64,000 nucleotides of DNA from Actinomadura madurae (GTDB lineage Bacteria > Actinomycetota > Actinomycetes > Streptosporangiales > Streptosporangiaceae), in contig NZ_FOVH01000005.1 in assembly GCF_900115095.1 (NCBI RefSeq), forward strand, positions 423,356-487,355. Direction: 5' to 3'. Position numbers and translations under genes: made by a program. The number at the start of each line of letters is the position of its first letter. The stretch's first letter is position 1. Of the stretch, positions 43,389-50,536 are shown piece by piece. The notes under the pieces were generated by a model, which saw only the letters and a program-made list of their open reading frames with translations, had not been told where the DNA came from and searched no databases.

Positions 43389-43553
43389 TCAGCGGCTCCG
43401 GGTCGCCTTGACCGCCGCGACGATGTCGGAAAGCGCGCGCATGTTGCGCTTCACCACCGAGTCACGCTGCTGCGGAACGCCGACGAGCAGCATGTTCCCA
43501 CCGCAGCCACGGGTTCCGCCGCAGCTGTCCTTGGGCTTCGAACTGTGCCCCAT
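43389..43553 (-). CDS. Candidate precursor peptide, 54 residues (Cys/Gly motif)
   Basis: A short gene with a very strong ribosome site (GAGAGGAAGGA, then ACCGT and ATG at 43551-43553). The product has a polar N-terminus MGHSSKPK, a Cys/Gly segment DSCGGTRGCGGN (residues 9-20; Cys11 and Cys17, each followed by Gly-Gly), a hydrophobic MLLVGVP, and a basic amphipathic helix from about residue 30 to 54 (RDSVVKRNMRALSDIVAAVK). It matches no family I know. Its position directly before the intact AsnB-like gene and inside the operon, plus YcaO/TfuA elsewhere in the cluster, argue for a modified-peptide precursor, possibly with the modified part near the N-terminus and a C-terminal follower. A regulatory microprotein is the alternative. 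Confidence 0.7.
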   Translation of the reverse strand: MGHSSKPKDSCGGTRGCGGNMLLVGVPQQRDSVVKRNMRALSDIVAAVKATRSR

Positions 43554-43587
43554 ACGGTTCCTTCCTCTCGGGCGCGACCGAGCCCCG

Positions 43588-43604
43588 GAATGGCACGGCC
43601 ATCC
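43588..43604 (-). promoter_or_regulatory. Intercistronic hairpin before the peptide gene
   Basis: On the minus strand GGATGGC-CGT-GCCATTC forms a 7-bp stem (one G-U pair) in the 109-bp gap between the decarboxylase and peptide genes. This is the only long gap in the operon, so it may hold a processing site, attenuator or extra promoter for the peptide. Confidence 0.4.
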
Positions 43605-43662
43605 TTTCCGGATGCTAATGACCGGGACCGCGGCGGCCTACCCTTCACCGGGAAGTGCCCAT

Positions 43663-44874
43663 TTACGAGCTCATTTTCTCGACGCTCTCCGGCGGCGTTT
43701 CGGAGGCGGTGTCCCAATACCGCTCGCTGATCAGCACCGGCGGGTGCGGCGCGATTCCGTTGAAGGCGCTGCCGAGTTCCGCGGAATAGCCGTTCACGCC
43801 GCCGACGACCAGCCAGTCCCCCGGCCGCGGCGCCGGGGGCCCGGCGCGCGGCGGCACCGCGCCGACGTAGTCGGACTCGAAGCAGGTCCGCCCGCACAGC
43901 ACGTAGGGGCGCCGGTCGGAGCCGGCCCACCGGCCCAGTCTCGGCAGGGCCGGCGCGGTGGACCACTGCAGGTGGTTGAGGGTGCCGCAGTCGCAGACCA
44001 CCAGGATCCGGTCGTCCAGCGGCTTGACGTCCAGGACCTGGGTGGCCAGGTAGCCGCAGTCCTGCGTCCAGAACTGCCCCGGCTCCAGCACGATCTCCAC
44101 GTCGCCCGCGACCGCGCGCAGCCTCTCGAAGAGGCCGGGCAGGGCGGCCGGGTCACCGCGCAGCCCGCCGCCGAGGTCGAGCGCCGCCGGGCGCAGCCCC
44201 GCCTCCCGCGCCCGCCGCAGGACGACCTCCGCCGCGGTGACGAAGCTCGCGTGGTCGTTCTCCTCCGAGCCGTTGTGCGTGTGCAGCCACCGCAGGCGGC
44301 GGCCCGCGCGCTCGGCGGTCTCCCGCACGGCGGCCAGGTCGCGGGCGCGGACGCCGAACCTGCTGGGGGTGACCTGGGGAAACGCTTCGGGCAGGTCCTC
44401 CCCGTCGAGGTTGACCCGCACGCCCGCGTCCTGGACGGGCAGCGACCGGCACGCCTCGCCGAACTGGCCGAGGCTGTCCCAGTGGCAGCGGTGGACGCGG
44501 CCGGAGCCGATCGCGTCCAGCAGCCGGTCGCGCTCGGACGGGGGCAGCGCGGGCGAGGTCATGCTGACGAACGGCGGCGTCCCGGCATCGAGCGCGGAGA
44601 CGACGGCGTCGTACTCCGCCATGTTGGCCACGTCGAACCCGAGCCCGGCGCCCGCCGCGACCCGCAGCAGCTCGGGGACCGTCGTCGACTTCACCGCGAG
44701 CAGCAGCCGGACGCCGTACGGCTCGGCCGCCCGCACCGCGCTCCGGCACCGCTCGGCGAACCGGTCGAGGTCAACGAACCAGCCGGAGCGGCCCGCCGCG
44801 GCCGCCGCCTCGATCGCCCTCCGCGTCGCGGCGCCGATGTCCGTCCGCGGGTACAGGACGGCGGGCGGCGTCAT
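43663..44874 (-). CDS. Orn/DAP/Arg-type PLP decarboxylase (fold type III)
   Basis: A 403-residue PLP enzyme of the ornithine/diaminopimelate decarboxylase family. The Schiff-base Lys62 is in LLAVKSTTVPELL; GFDVANMAEYDAV follows, as in DAP decarboxylases. The glycine-rich phosphate site is LDLGGGLRGDP and the active-site Cys region is CGRTCFESD near residue 330. It should remove CO2 from an amino acid or from the C-terminus of an amino-acyl intermediate. It overlaps the upstream fold-type-I PLP gene (ATGA). Because the neighbours make or carry amino-acid derivatives, a dedicated non-protein amino acid or diamine is a plausible substrate. Confidence 0.88.
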   Translation of the reverse strand: MTPPAVLYPRTDIGAATRRAIEAAAAAGRSGWFVDLDRFAERCRSAVRAAEPYGVRLLLAVKSTTVPELLRVAAGAGLGFDVANMAEYDAVVSALDAGTPPFVSMTSPALPPSERDRLLDAIGSGRVHRCHWDSLGQFGEACRSLPVQDAGVRVNLDGEDLPEAFPQVTPSRFGVRARDLAAVRETAERAGRRLRWLHTHNGSEENDHASFVTAAEVVLRRAREAGLRPAALDLGGGLRGDPAALPGLFERLRAVAGDVEIVLEPGQFWTQDCGYLATQVLDVKPLDDRILVVCDCGTLNHLQWSTAPALPRLGRWAGSDRRPYVLCGRTCFESDYVGAVPPRAGPPAPRPGDWLVVGGVNGYSAELGSAFNGIAPHPPVLISERYWDTASETPPESVEKMSS

Positions 44875-46274
44875 GCCGGGGTCCCCGCCGCCGGGGCCAG
44901 CTCCCGCACGTGCCGCGCGACCAGCCGGGCGACCGCGGCGGCCACGTCGTCGTCGTGGCCGCCGAAGCACACCCGCAGCACCGTGTGCGCGCCGTGCCCG
45001 AGGCTCTCCACGTCATGGGAGGCCACCGCCCAGCCGCTGAGCGCGGTGTAGTGGAAGCCGAAGCTCCCCGACCGCCACACCGCGAGCCCCTCGGCGGCGG
45101 CGTCGGCGGCGGCGCGGCGGATCACCAGGTCCAGCGCGGGGTTGCCGAGCCGCGGCCGCAGCCCGGTCAGGCGGACGTTGACGAAGCAGCCGTGCTCGTA
45201 CTCCTGGACGAGGCAGCCGCGCGCCCCGTCGAGCGCGGCGCGCAGCGCGCGGCCCCCGGCCCGGTTCGCGGCCAGGGTCGCCGCGTTCGCCCGCGCCGTC
45301 AGCGCGGGATCGGGCAGCCCGTACCGGTCCATGGTCCGCAGCGCGGCGGCGGTGGCGTGCCCGCCCGCCACGCTCAGCACCCTGGGCAGCAGGTCCCGCA
45401 ACCCCTCGGCGTGCGCCCGCCGGGGCTCGTCCATACCGGGCGGCGTCGCGACGGCCGCCGAGCCCAGCGTCGCCAGTTCCAGGCCCAGCTCGTCCAGCTT
45501 GTGGTGGCTGCGGAGCAGGACGAGCGGCACCCCCGTCCAGCCGCCGGGGCAGGGGTCGGCCGCGATGGGCGCGCACGCGTTGTCCCAGACCACGGCCAGC
45601 GGGCCCGGCTCGTCGCCGCGCGCCAGCACCTCGCGGACCATCGCGGCGTCGCCGAACGGCTGGCAGGAGTCCAGGAACGCCACGACCGGGCCGGACGCCG
45701 TCCGCAGCCGCCGCAGGAAACCGTCCCGATCGGCGCGGGGCTCCACCCGGACGTGGGCGGCGGGGCACAGCTCGAACAGGGTCTCGGTCTCGTAGTACAG
45801 CGTGTTCGTCACCACCGTGACATCGGTGGTGAGTTTCGCCAGCGCCAGGTACCAGGCCGTGATCGCCGCCATGCCCGAGCCGGTGTACCGCACGGTCAGC
45901 CCGACGTCCCGGCCCGCCGCCCACGGGTACGGCGCCGCCAGCGGATGGTCGTCGCGCAGCGCGATGTCGGACCGCTCGTACTCGTGCTCGGACACCGTCA
46001 GGTCGGCCGGGTCCGCGTCGCCGATGTAGGACAGGGAGTCGCGCCAGGTACGCCGGTCGGGCGCGGCAAGCAGGAGCCGCCGGGCCGCGAAGGCGCGCCG
46101 GACGGACGCGGCCAGGTCCGGGAGGCGCTCCACCTCCCACCACCGTGCCTCGGCGGCCAGGTCCTCCGCGGCGGACGTCCCCGCGGGCGCGGTCTTCAGC
46201 CCCCGGTCGAGCAGGTGCAGCATCTCGTCGCGCAGGCGCTCGGCCTGCCCTGCGGCGGGCGCGGCGGCCGTCAT
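44871..46274 (-). CDS. Fold-type-I PLP enzyme, Cys/Met-metabolism-like
   Basis: A 467-residue PLP protein resembling cystathionine gamma-synthase-type enzymes. Visible are the phosphate-binding TGSGMAAITAWYLAL, the aromatic-rich TNTLYYETETLFEL, VVWDNACAP (the Asp that binds the pyridine N), and SHHKLDELG with the probable Schiff-base Lys near residue 259. The N-terminal 100 residues are not typical of the family. It could carry out beta- or gamma-replacement/elimination on an amino acid, or decarboxylation/aldol chemistry. It overlaps the adenylation-carrier gene upstream (ATGA) and the decarboxylase gene downstream (ATGA), so it may act on a carrier-bound amino acid. Confidence 0.8.
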   Translation of the reverse strand: MTAAAPAAGQAERLRDEMLHLLDRGLKTAPAGTSAAEDLAAEARWWEVERLPDLAASVRRAFAARRLLLAAPDRRTWRDSLSYIGDADPADLTVSEHEYERSDIALRDDHPLAAPYPWAAGRDVGLTVRYTGSGMAAITAWYLALAKLTTDVTVVTNTLYYETETLFELCPAAHVRVEPRADRDGFLRRLRTASGPVVAFLDSCQPFGDAAMVREVLARGDEPGPLAVVWDNACAPIAADPCPGGWTGVPLVLLRSHHKLDELGLELATLGSAAVATPPGMDEPRRAHAEGLRDLLPRVLSVAGGHATAAALRTMDRYGLPDPALTARANAATLAANRAGGRALRAALDGARGCLVQEYEHGCFVNVRLTGLRPRLGNPALDLVIRRAAADAAAEGLAVWRSGSFGFHYTALSGWAVASHDVESLGHGAHTVLRVCFGGHDDDVAAAVARLVARHVRELAPAAGTPA

Positions 46275-48025
46275 GGCACCCGCTCGGCGCGGGCCCGGGT
46301 GAGGGCGGCGGCGAGGTCCCGCACGCGGGGATGGCGCAGCACCCACGCGGCGGGAACGGCCTGGTCCGTGCGGCTGCTCAGTTCGGCCGCGACCTGGACG
46401 GCGAGCAGCGAGTGGCCGCCCAGCCGGAAGAAGTTGCCGTCCGCGTCGAGGACGGGCACGTTCAGCACCTCGCTCAGCGCCGCCGCGACGGTCGCCTCCA
46501 TGCCGTCCGCGAGATCCGTGCCCGGGACGTTCGTGCCGGACGGCCCCGCGCGGTAGCGCTCCACCAGCACGCGCTTCAGCGGCTTCCCGCCGGCGGTGGC
46601 CGGGATCTCCGGCACGGCGACGACATCGTGCGGCACCTGCTCGGCGGGCAGCCGCCGCACGGCGTGCTCGCGAACCTGCGGCAGCGCACCGTCCTCCAAC
46701 AGGACGACGGCGGCGACCAGCAGCCGCCCCAGGGACTCGTGCGGAACGCCGAAGACCGCCGCGTCCAGCACGGCGGGGTGGATGCGGAGCTCCGCCTCCA
46801 CGGCCGTGGCGGCGATGTTGCGCCCGCCCGAGATGATGACGTCGTCGGCGCGGGCGACGAACACCACGGTGCCGCCGTCCTCCACGCGGCACAGGTCGCC
46901 GGTCGCGATCCAGCCGCCGGGCAGGTAGCGCGTCCCGGAGCCGGAGGGCGGGGAGCCGTCCGGCACGTACGAGCGGCGCCGGGCGCCGGCCCGCAGCCTC
47001 AGCTCCCCCACGTGCCCGGCCGGGACGTCCCGGCCGTCCTCGTCGACGACGCGCACGCCCGGGCCGAGGACGCCGAGCGCCGGCGAGCGGTCCGGCGCGC
47101 AGGTGGCGACCAGGCTGGGGCCGCCCTCCGCCATCGTGTACACGTTGCGGATCCGCGCGCGGGGGAAGACCCCGGCCAGCCGCGCGACCGTCGTCCGGTC
47201 GAGCGGCGCGGACGAGCACACCACCGACCGCACGCGCGGCAGGGTGCGGCCCGCCGCGCCCAGCGCCTCGGCGGCCAGCCGGGCGGTCGTCGGGATCAGG
47301 CTCACCGCACTGACCCCGTGCTCCTCGGCCAGCGGCCCGACCGCGTCCGGGTCGAACGGGTTGACCACCACCGTGTGGACGCCGTTGCGCAGACAGTCCC
47401 GCAGCGTGGTCTGCGCGGCGTTCGTGCCCACCGCCACCGAGGTCAGCAGCGCGTTCTCCCGCGGGCGGAGCAGGTCGCCGCGCATCCGCCGGGTGGTCAT
47501 CAGGTCGGCGTGGGGGCAGACGATCGCGCGGGCCTTCCCCGTCGTCCCGGACGTGAACAGGATCGAGGCGGGCCGCTCCGGCGCCGGCCGCGTCTTGGCG
47601 GGCCATCCGCGGCGTGCCCCGCCCTGGACGGCTTCCCCGGGCGCCCGCGGCAGGTCGGCGGCGGGCACCGTCCACGCGCAGCCGGGGGCCGGGGGCACCC
47701 CGCGTCCGGTGACGGCCCCCGCCGCGTCCACGAGCCGCGCCATCTCCGCCAGCCGCGCGGGCGGCACGGGATGGCGCACGGCGACCGCCGTCCCGCCCGC
47801 TCCCGTGACCGCCGCGAAAAGGGCCGCGAAGGAATACCAGTCGCCGTCGGAGAAGACGAGCAGTACCCGGTCACCGGAACGCACATTCAGCGCGGCGCCG
47901 CAAGCGCGGGCGCGTTCATGCCATTCCTGAAAAGTAAGCGTGGCCTCTCCGGGCACGGTGAACGCCGGAGCGTCCCCGTGCGCACGCGCCCGCGCCGCGA
48001 GCACTTCGTGCAGGAAGACCGGCAT
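46271..48025 (-). CDS. Adenylation-carrier didomain protein (A-PCP)
   Basis: A 584-residue NRPS-type loading protein. The AMP-binding domain spans residues about 10-480, with P-loop ILFTSGTTGKARA, YTMAEGG, GWIATGDL and the catalytic C-terminal Lys in GGKPLKRV. A carrier domain follows (about 505-575) with NFFRLGGHSLLAVQ, whose Ser takes phosphopantetheine. It activates an amino or aryl/fatty acid and holds it as a thioester; the substrate code is not readable here. No condensation domain is attached, so transfer depends on partner proteins such as the condensation protein at 51.4 kb. ATG at 48023-48025 follows AAAGGACG. It is the first gene of the minus-strand operon. Confidence 0.93.
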   Translation of the reverse strand: MPVFLHEVLAARARAHGDAPAFTVPGEATLTFQEWHERARACGAALNVRSGDRVLLVFSDGDWYSFAALFAAVTGAGGTAVAVRHPVPPARLAEMARLVDAAGAVTGRGVPPAPGCAWTVPAADLPRAPGEAVQGGARRGWPAKTRPAPERPASILFTSGTTGKARAIVCPHADLMTTRRMRGDLLRPRENALLTSVAVGTNAAQTTLRDCLRNGVHTVVVNPFDPDAVGPLAEEHGVSAVSLIPTTARLAAEALGAAGRTLPRVRSVVCSSAPLDRTTVARLAGVFPRARIRNVYTMAEGGPSLVATCAPDRSPALGVLGPGVRVVDEDGRDVPAGHVGELRLRAGARRRSYVPDGSPPSGSGTRYLPGGWIATGDLCRVEDGGTVVFVARADDVIISGGRNIAATAVEAELRIHPAVLDAAVFGVPHESLGRLLVAAVVLLEDGALPQVREHAVRRLPAEQVPHDVVAVPEIPATAGGKPLKRVLVERYRAGPSGTNVPGTDLADGMEATVAAALSEVLNVPVLDADGNFFRLGGHSLLAVQVAAELSSRTDQAVPAAWVLRHPRVRDLAAALTRARAERVP

Positions 48026-48040
48026 GGCGTCCTTTCGCCG

Positions 48041-48060
48041 CTGTCCCGTTGACGGGACAG
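48041..48060. promoter_or_regulatory. Cluster palindrome, copy B (operon promoter)
   Basis: CTGTCCCGT-TG-ACGGGACAG is a perfect inverted repeat 16 bp upstream of the adenylation-carrier start, in the 108-bp divergent gap shared with the cupin gene. Its 18-bp core differs by one base from the palindrome at 30652. It is the best candidate operator of the cluster. Confidence 0.7.
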
Positions 48061-48133
48061 AATTCCCGTCGCGGCCGACAATTATCAGCACATCCGGACT
48101 AGCATTCGGAACCCCGAAGGGCGAAGGACGCGT

Positions 48134-48985
48134 ATGAACGAGAGCCGCACGAACACGCTGCGCGGGAGCCGCGCGTACGAGACGCCGGTGCCCCGGATCC
48201 CGGTGACCGAAGTGGGCGACCTCGAACGGCTGGAGCGGGCCGGCACACCCGTGATCGTCACCGGGCTCCAGCAGGGCTGGTCCGCACCGGAACGCTGGAC
48301 CCTCGACCATCTGCGGGAGACCGTCGGGTCCCGGCGGGTGCGCGTCGAGTTCTATCCCACCGGGTCGTTCTTCGATCCCGAGATCAACGTGGAAATGCGG
48401 TTCTCCGCGTATCTCGACCTGATCATGGCGACGGAGCCCGAGCAGTGCTACGTGTCCCAGGTTCCGCTGACCGAGGTCTTCCCCGAGCTGGTCCCCGATA
48501 TCGAGGTCCCGGAGCTGCTGCATCCCGCACCGGGCCTGGGGGCCGCGTTCTTCCTCGGCCGCGACACCGTCACCGGGCTGCATTACCACAGCGCCAATCA
48601 GGCGCTGCAGTGCATGGTGGCCGGACGAAAGGACGTCACGCTCTTTCCACCGGAGGACCGCCGGCTGCTGGGTTACGAGCCGTGGTACTCCTACCGTTTC
48701 AATTTCAGCCGGATCGCGTTCGACCGCGAGCTGCGGCACGAGCGCGCCCACCCCTGGCGCTGCGAGGTGCGCGCCGGTGAGGCGCTGTTCATCCCGCTGT
48801 ACTGGGGGCACCTCGTCCGCAGCCCCGGCTACTCGACGGCGGTGACGTTCTTCTGGGACCCGCTGGTCACGGGATGGAGCCACCCGCGGCTCAAGCTGCT
48901 GTCGATGGCGGGCAACCTCACCCGCGACCTGGTCACCGTCCCGGCCCGCGGGCTGCTGGAGCGCACGGTCGGGCTGCCCGGCTGA
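48134..48985 (+). CDS. Cupin_8/JmjC-type Fe(II)/2-oxoglutarate oxygenase
   Basis: A 283-residue oxygenase-fold protein. The family metal site normally reads H-x-D; here it is HYH (His150, His152) in TGLHYHSANQALQCMVAGRKDV, and the distal His is His226 in FIPLYWGHLVRS. The 2-oxoglutarate Lys is in GRKDVTLF. It would hydroxylate or desaturate a carrier-bound residue or peptide side chain. The HxH change may alter the chemistry, since an H-x-H...H site leaves no carboxylate, as in some halogenase-like or dioxygenase cupins. It is divergent from the adenylation-carrier operon across the palindrome. Confidence 0.85.
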   Translation: MNESRTNTLRGSRAYETPVPRIPVTEVGDLERLERAGTPVIVTGLQQGWSAPERWTLDHLRETVGSRRVRVEFYPTGSFFDPEINVEMRFSAYLDLIMATEPEQCYVSQVPLTEVFPELVPDIEVPELLHPAPGLGAAFFLGRDTVTGLHYHSANQALQCMVAGRKDVTLFPPEDRRLLGYEPWYSYRFNFSRIAFDRELRHERAHPWRCEVRAGEALFIPLYWGHLVRSPGYSTAVTFFWDPLVTGWSHPRLKLLSMAGNLTRDLVTVPARGLLERTVGLPG

Positions 48986-48999
48986 GCCTCACCGGGACA

Positions 49000-50220
49000 T
49001 CAGCGGGACATCAGCGCGAGGGTGGCGTTGGCGGCCGCCAGCCGGTCGTTGCCGATCATCAGCGGCGCGGACAGCAGATCGCGGACGATGCGGGCCACCG
49101 AGTACGGCCCGGTCTCGGCGTAGCCCGCCATGCCGCAGACCCGGAGGGCCCCCAGCGCGACCTGCACGGCGCTCTCCGACGCCGCGAGCTTGAGCGAGTT
49201 CATCTCGACCGCGAAGCCGACGGTCGGCGCGGCCGTCCCCGCCAGCACGGCATCGGCGCGGCCGGCCGCCTCGGTCAGCTGGGCGCGCGCCGCCGCCAGC
49301 CGCCATCTGACCTCGGCGACGCCGGGGCTCGGGGCGGGACCGCCCGCCGCGCGCCGCCGCGACCAGGCGACCGCGCGGTCCGCCGCCTCGGCCGCGAGGC
49401 CCAGCCACACCGCCGACCAGAGGACGTGCGCCAGCGGCGTCATGGCTCGTTCGACGATCTCGGCGAACGGGCGGGACAGCACCCGCCACCCCTCGAAACC
49501 GCCGCTCAGGCGCATGGGGGGACTGCACGTCCCGCGCATGCCGAGCGAATCCCACGGGCCGGTGACCTCCCGCTCGGTCCGGTCGGCGGCGAGCAGGACG
49601 GCGACCTGGTCGCCGGGGTCCGCGCCGGGCGCGCGGCGGGCGCTGACCAGGAACGCGCCGGCCTGCGGCCCGTAGGAGACGGTGGTGGCGTGCTTGACCA
49701 GCCGGTACGTCGGACCGGCCTCCCCGGGCGGCCCGTCCGCGCCGGGCTCGACGGCGCAGCGGCTGGTGCGCAGGTCGCCGCCGACCCCGGCCTCGCTGGT
49801 CACCGAGGCGACGAGCCGCTGCTCCCGGACGATCGCCTCGACCTCGGCCCCCAGCCGCGGGTCGTCCTCGCCCGGCGCGAGGCAGGCCAGCTGCACCTGC
49901 TGCATCGCCCAGATCATCGCGGTGGCGCCGCAGCCGCGGGCCAGCACGGACGCCATCTCCGCCAGGGTCGGCACGTCCGCGCCCGGCCCGCCGAGGCGCG
50001 CGGGCGCCGCCGCCGCGAGCAGGCCGGCCGAGCGCAGCCCGCGCACGCCCTCCTCCGGGAAACGGGCGCGGCGGTCGACGTCGGCGGCGTGCTCGGCCAG
50101 CGTGCGGGCCAGCTCGCGGCAGGCGCCGACGGCCGACCCGGCGTCGCCGGCCGTGCCCGGGCCGCCGGAGGTCACCGCGTCGCCGGACGTCACCGCGTCG
50201 CCGGACGTCACCGTGTCCAC
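49000..50220 (-). CDS. Acyl-CoA dehydrogenase-family flavoprotein
   Basis: A 406-residue FAD protein of the acyl-CoA dehydrogenase family. The N-terminal helical domain (LARTLAEHAADVDRRARFPEEGVRGLRSAGLL), central beta domain (VTSEAGVGGDLRTS, DSLGMRGTCSPPMRLSG) and C-terminal four-helix bundle are present. The catalytic base Glu is not obvious. It starts at GTG 50218-50220, 4 bp after the stop of the stand-alone carrier-protein gene, so it probably oxidises (alpha,beta or imine) an aminoacyl group on that carrier, as known for related dehydrogenases that act on carrier thioesters. The first 17 residues are a tandem VTSGDA repeat. Confidence 0.85.
   Translation of the reverse strand: MDTVTSGDAVTSGDAVTSGGPGTAGDAGSAVGACRELARTLAEHAADVDRRARFPEEGVRGLRSAGLLAAAAPARLGGPGADVPTLAEMASVLARGCGATAMIWAMQQVQLACLAPGEDDPRLGAEVEAIVREQRLVASVTSEAGVGGDLRTSRCAVEPGADGPPGEAGPTYRLVKHATTVSYGPQAGAFLVSARRAPGADPGDQVAVLLAADRTEREVTGPWDSLGMRGTCSPPMRLSGGFEGWRVLSRPFAEIVERAMTPLAHVLWSAVWLGLAAEAADRAVAWSRRRAAGGPAPSPGVAEVRWRLAAARAQLTEAAGRADAVLAGTAAPTVGFAVEMNSLKLAASESAVQVALGALRVCGMAGYAETGPYSVARIVRDLLSAPLMIGNDRLAAANATLALMSR
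50171..50215 (-). repeat. 18-bp tandem repeat at the dehydrogenase 5' end
   Basis: Two exact copies and one partial copy of an 18-bp unit encode VTSGDA repeats at residues 4-17 of the acyl-CoA dehydrogenase. The unit is a multiple of three, so copy-number change would not shift the frame. Confidence 0.75.
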
Positions 50221-50224
50221 CGGC

Positions 50225-50497
50225 TCAGACCCGGTCCCCGGCGCCGAGCAGGGTCTCCAGCGCCGCGGTGATCGACCCGAGCGTGCGGAAGGTCTCGCGC
50301 GTGAGCATGGTGTCGGGGAACTCGATCGCGAACTCCTCCTCGATCGCCACCATGACCTTGATCGTGGCGAACGAGTCCATGCCCAGATCCCACAGGTCGG
50401 TGTCCGGCCCGGCCCCGGCGAGCCCGCGCGGCGGGACGTCGCACCGCCGGAACACCTCGCGCAGCCGGTCCGCCACCGCCGTCGTCACTTCATCCAT
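50225..50497 (-). CDS. Stand-alone acyl/peptidyl carrier protein
   Basis: A 90-residue four-helix carrier protein. Ser42 in LGMDSFATIKVMVAIEEEF is the phosphopantetheine site; the surrounding DSF and the following acidic helix II (EEEFAIEFPD) resemble the carriers loaded by class-II-synthetase-like amino acid:carrier-protein ligases, one of which is encoded at 55.9-56.8 kb. ATG at 50495-50497 follows AAAGAGG. It lies in the minus-strand unit condensation protein, transglutaminase-like, carrier, acyl-CoA dehydrogenase. It should carry a small amino acid that the dehydrogenase, and perhaps the cupin enzyme, modify. Confidence 0.93.
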   Translation of the reverse strand: MDEVTTAVADRLREVFRRCDVPPRGLAGAGPDTDLWDLGMDSFATIKVMVAIEEEFAIEFPDTMLTRETFRTLGSITAALETLLGAGDRV

Positions 50498-50536
50498 TCC
50501 AACGCCTCTTTCGTTGTCCGCGGGAACCGTTCTCGG

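Noticed and set aside
48987..49016. Repeated CGGGACA half-sites near the end of the dehydrogenase gene
   Set aside because: Resemble half of the cluster palindrome but are not palindromic and lie at a convergent 3' junction, where an operator is unlikely.
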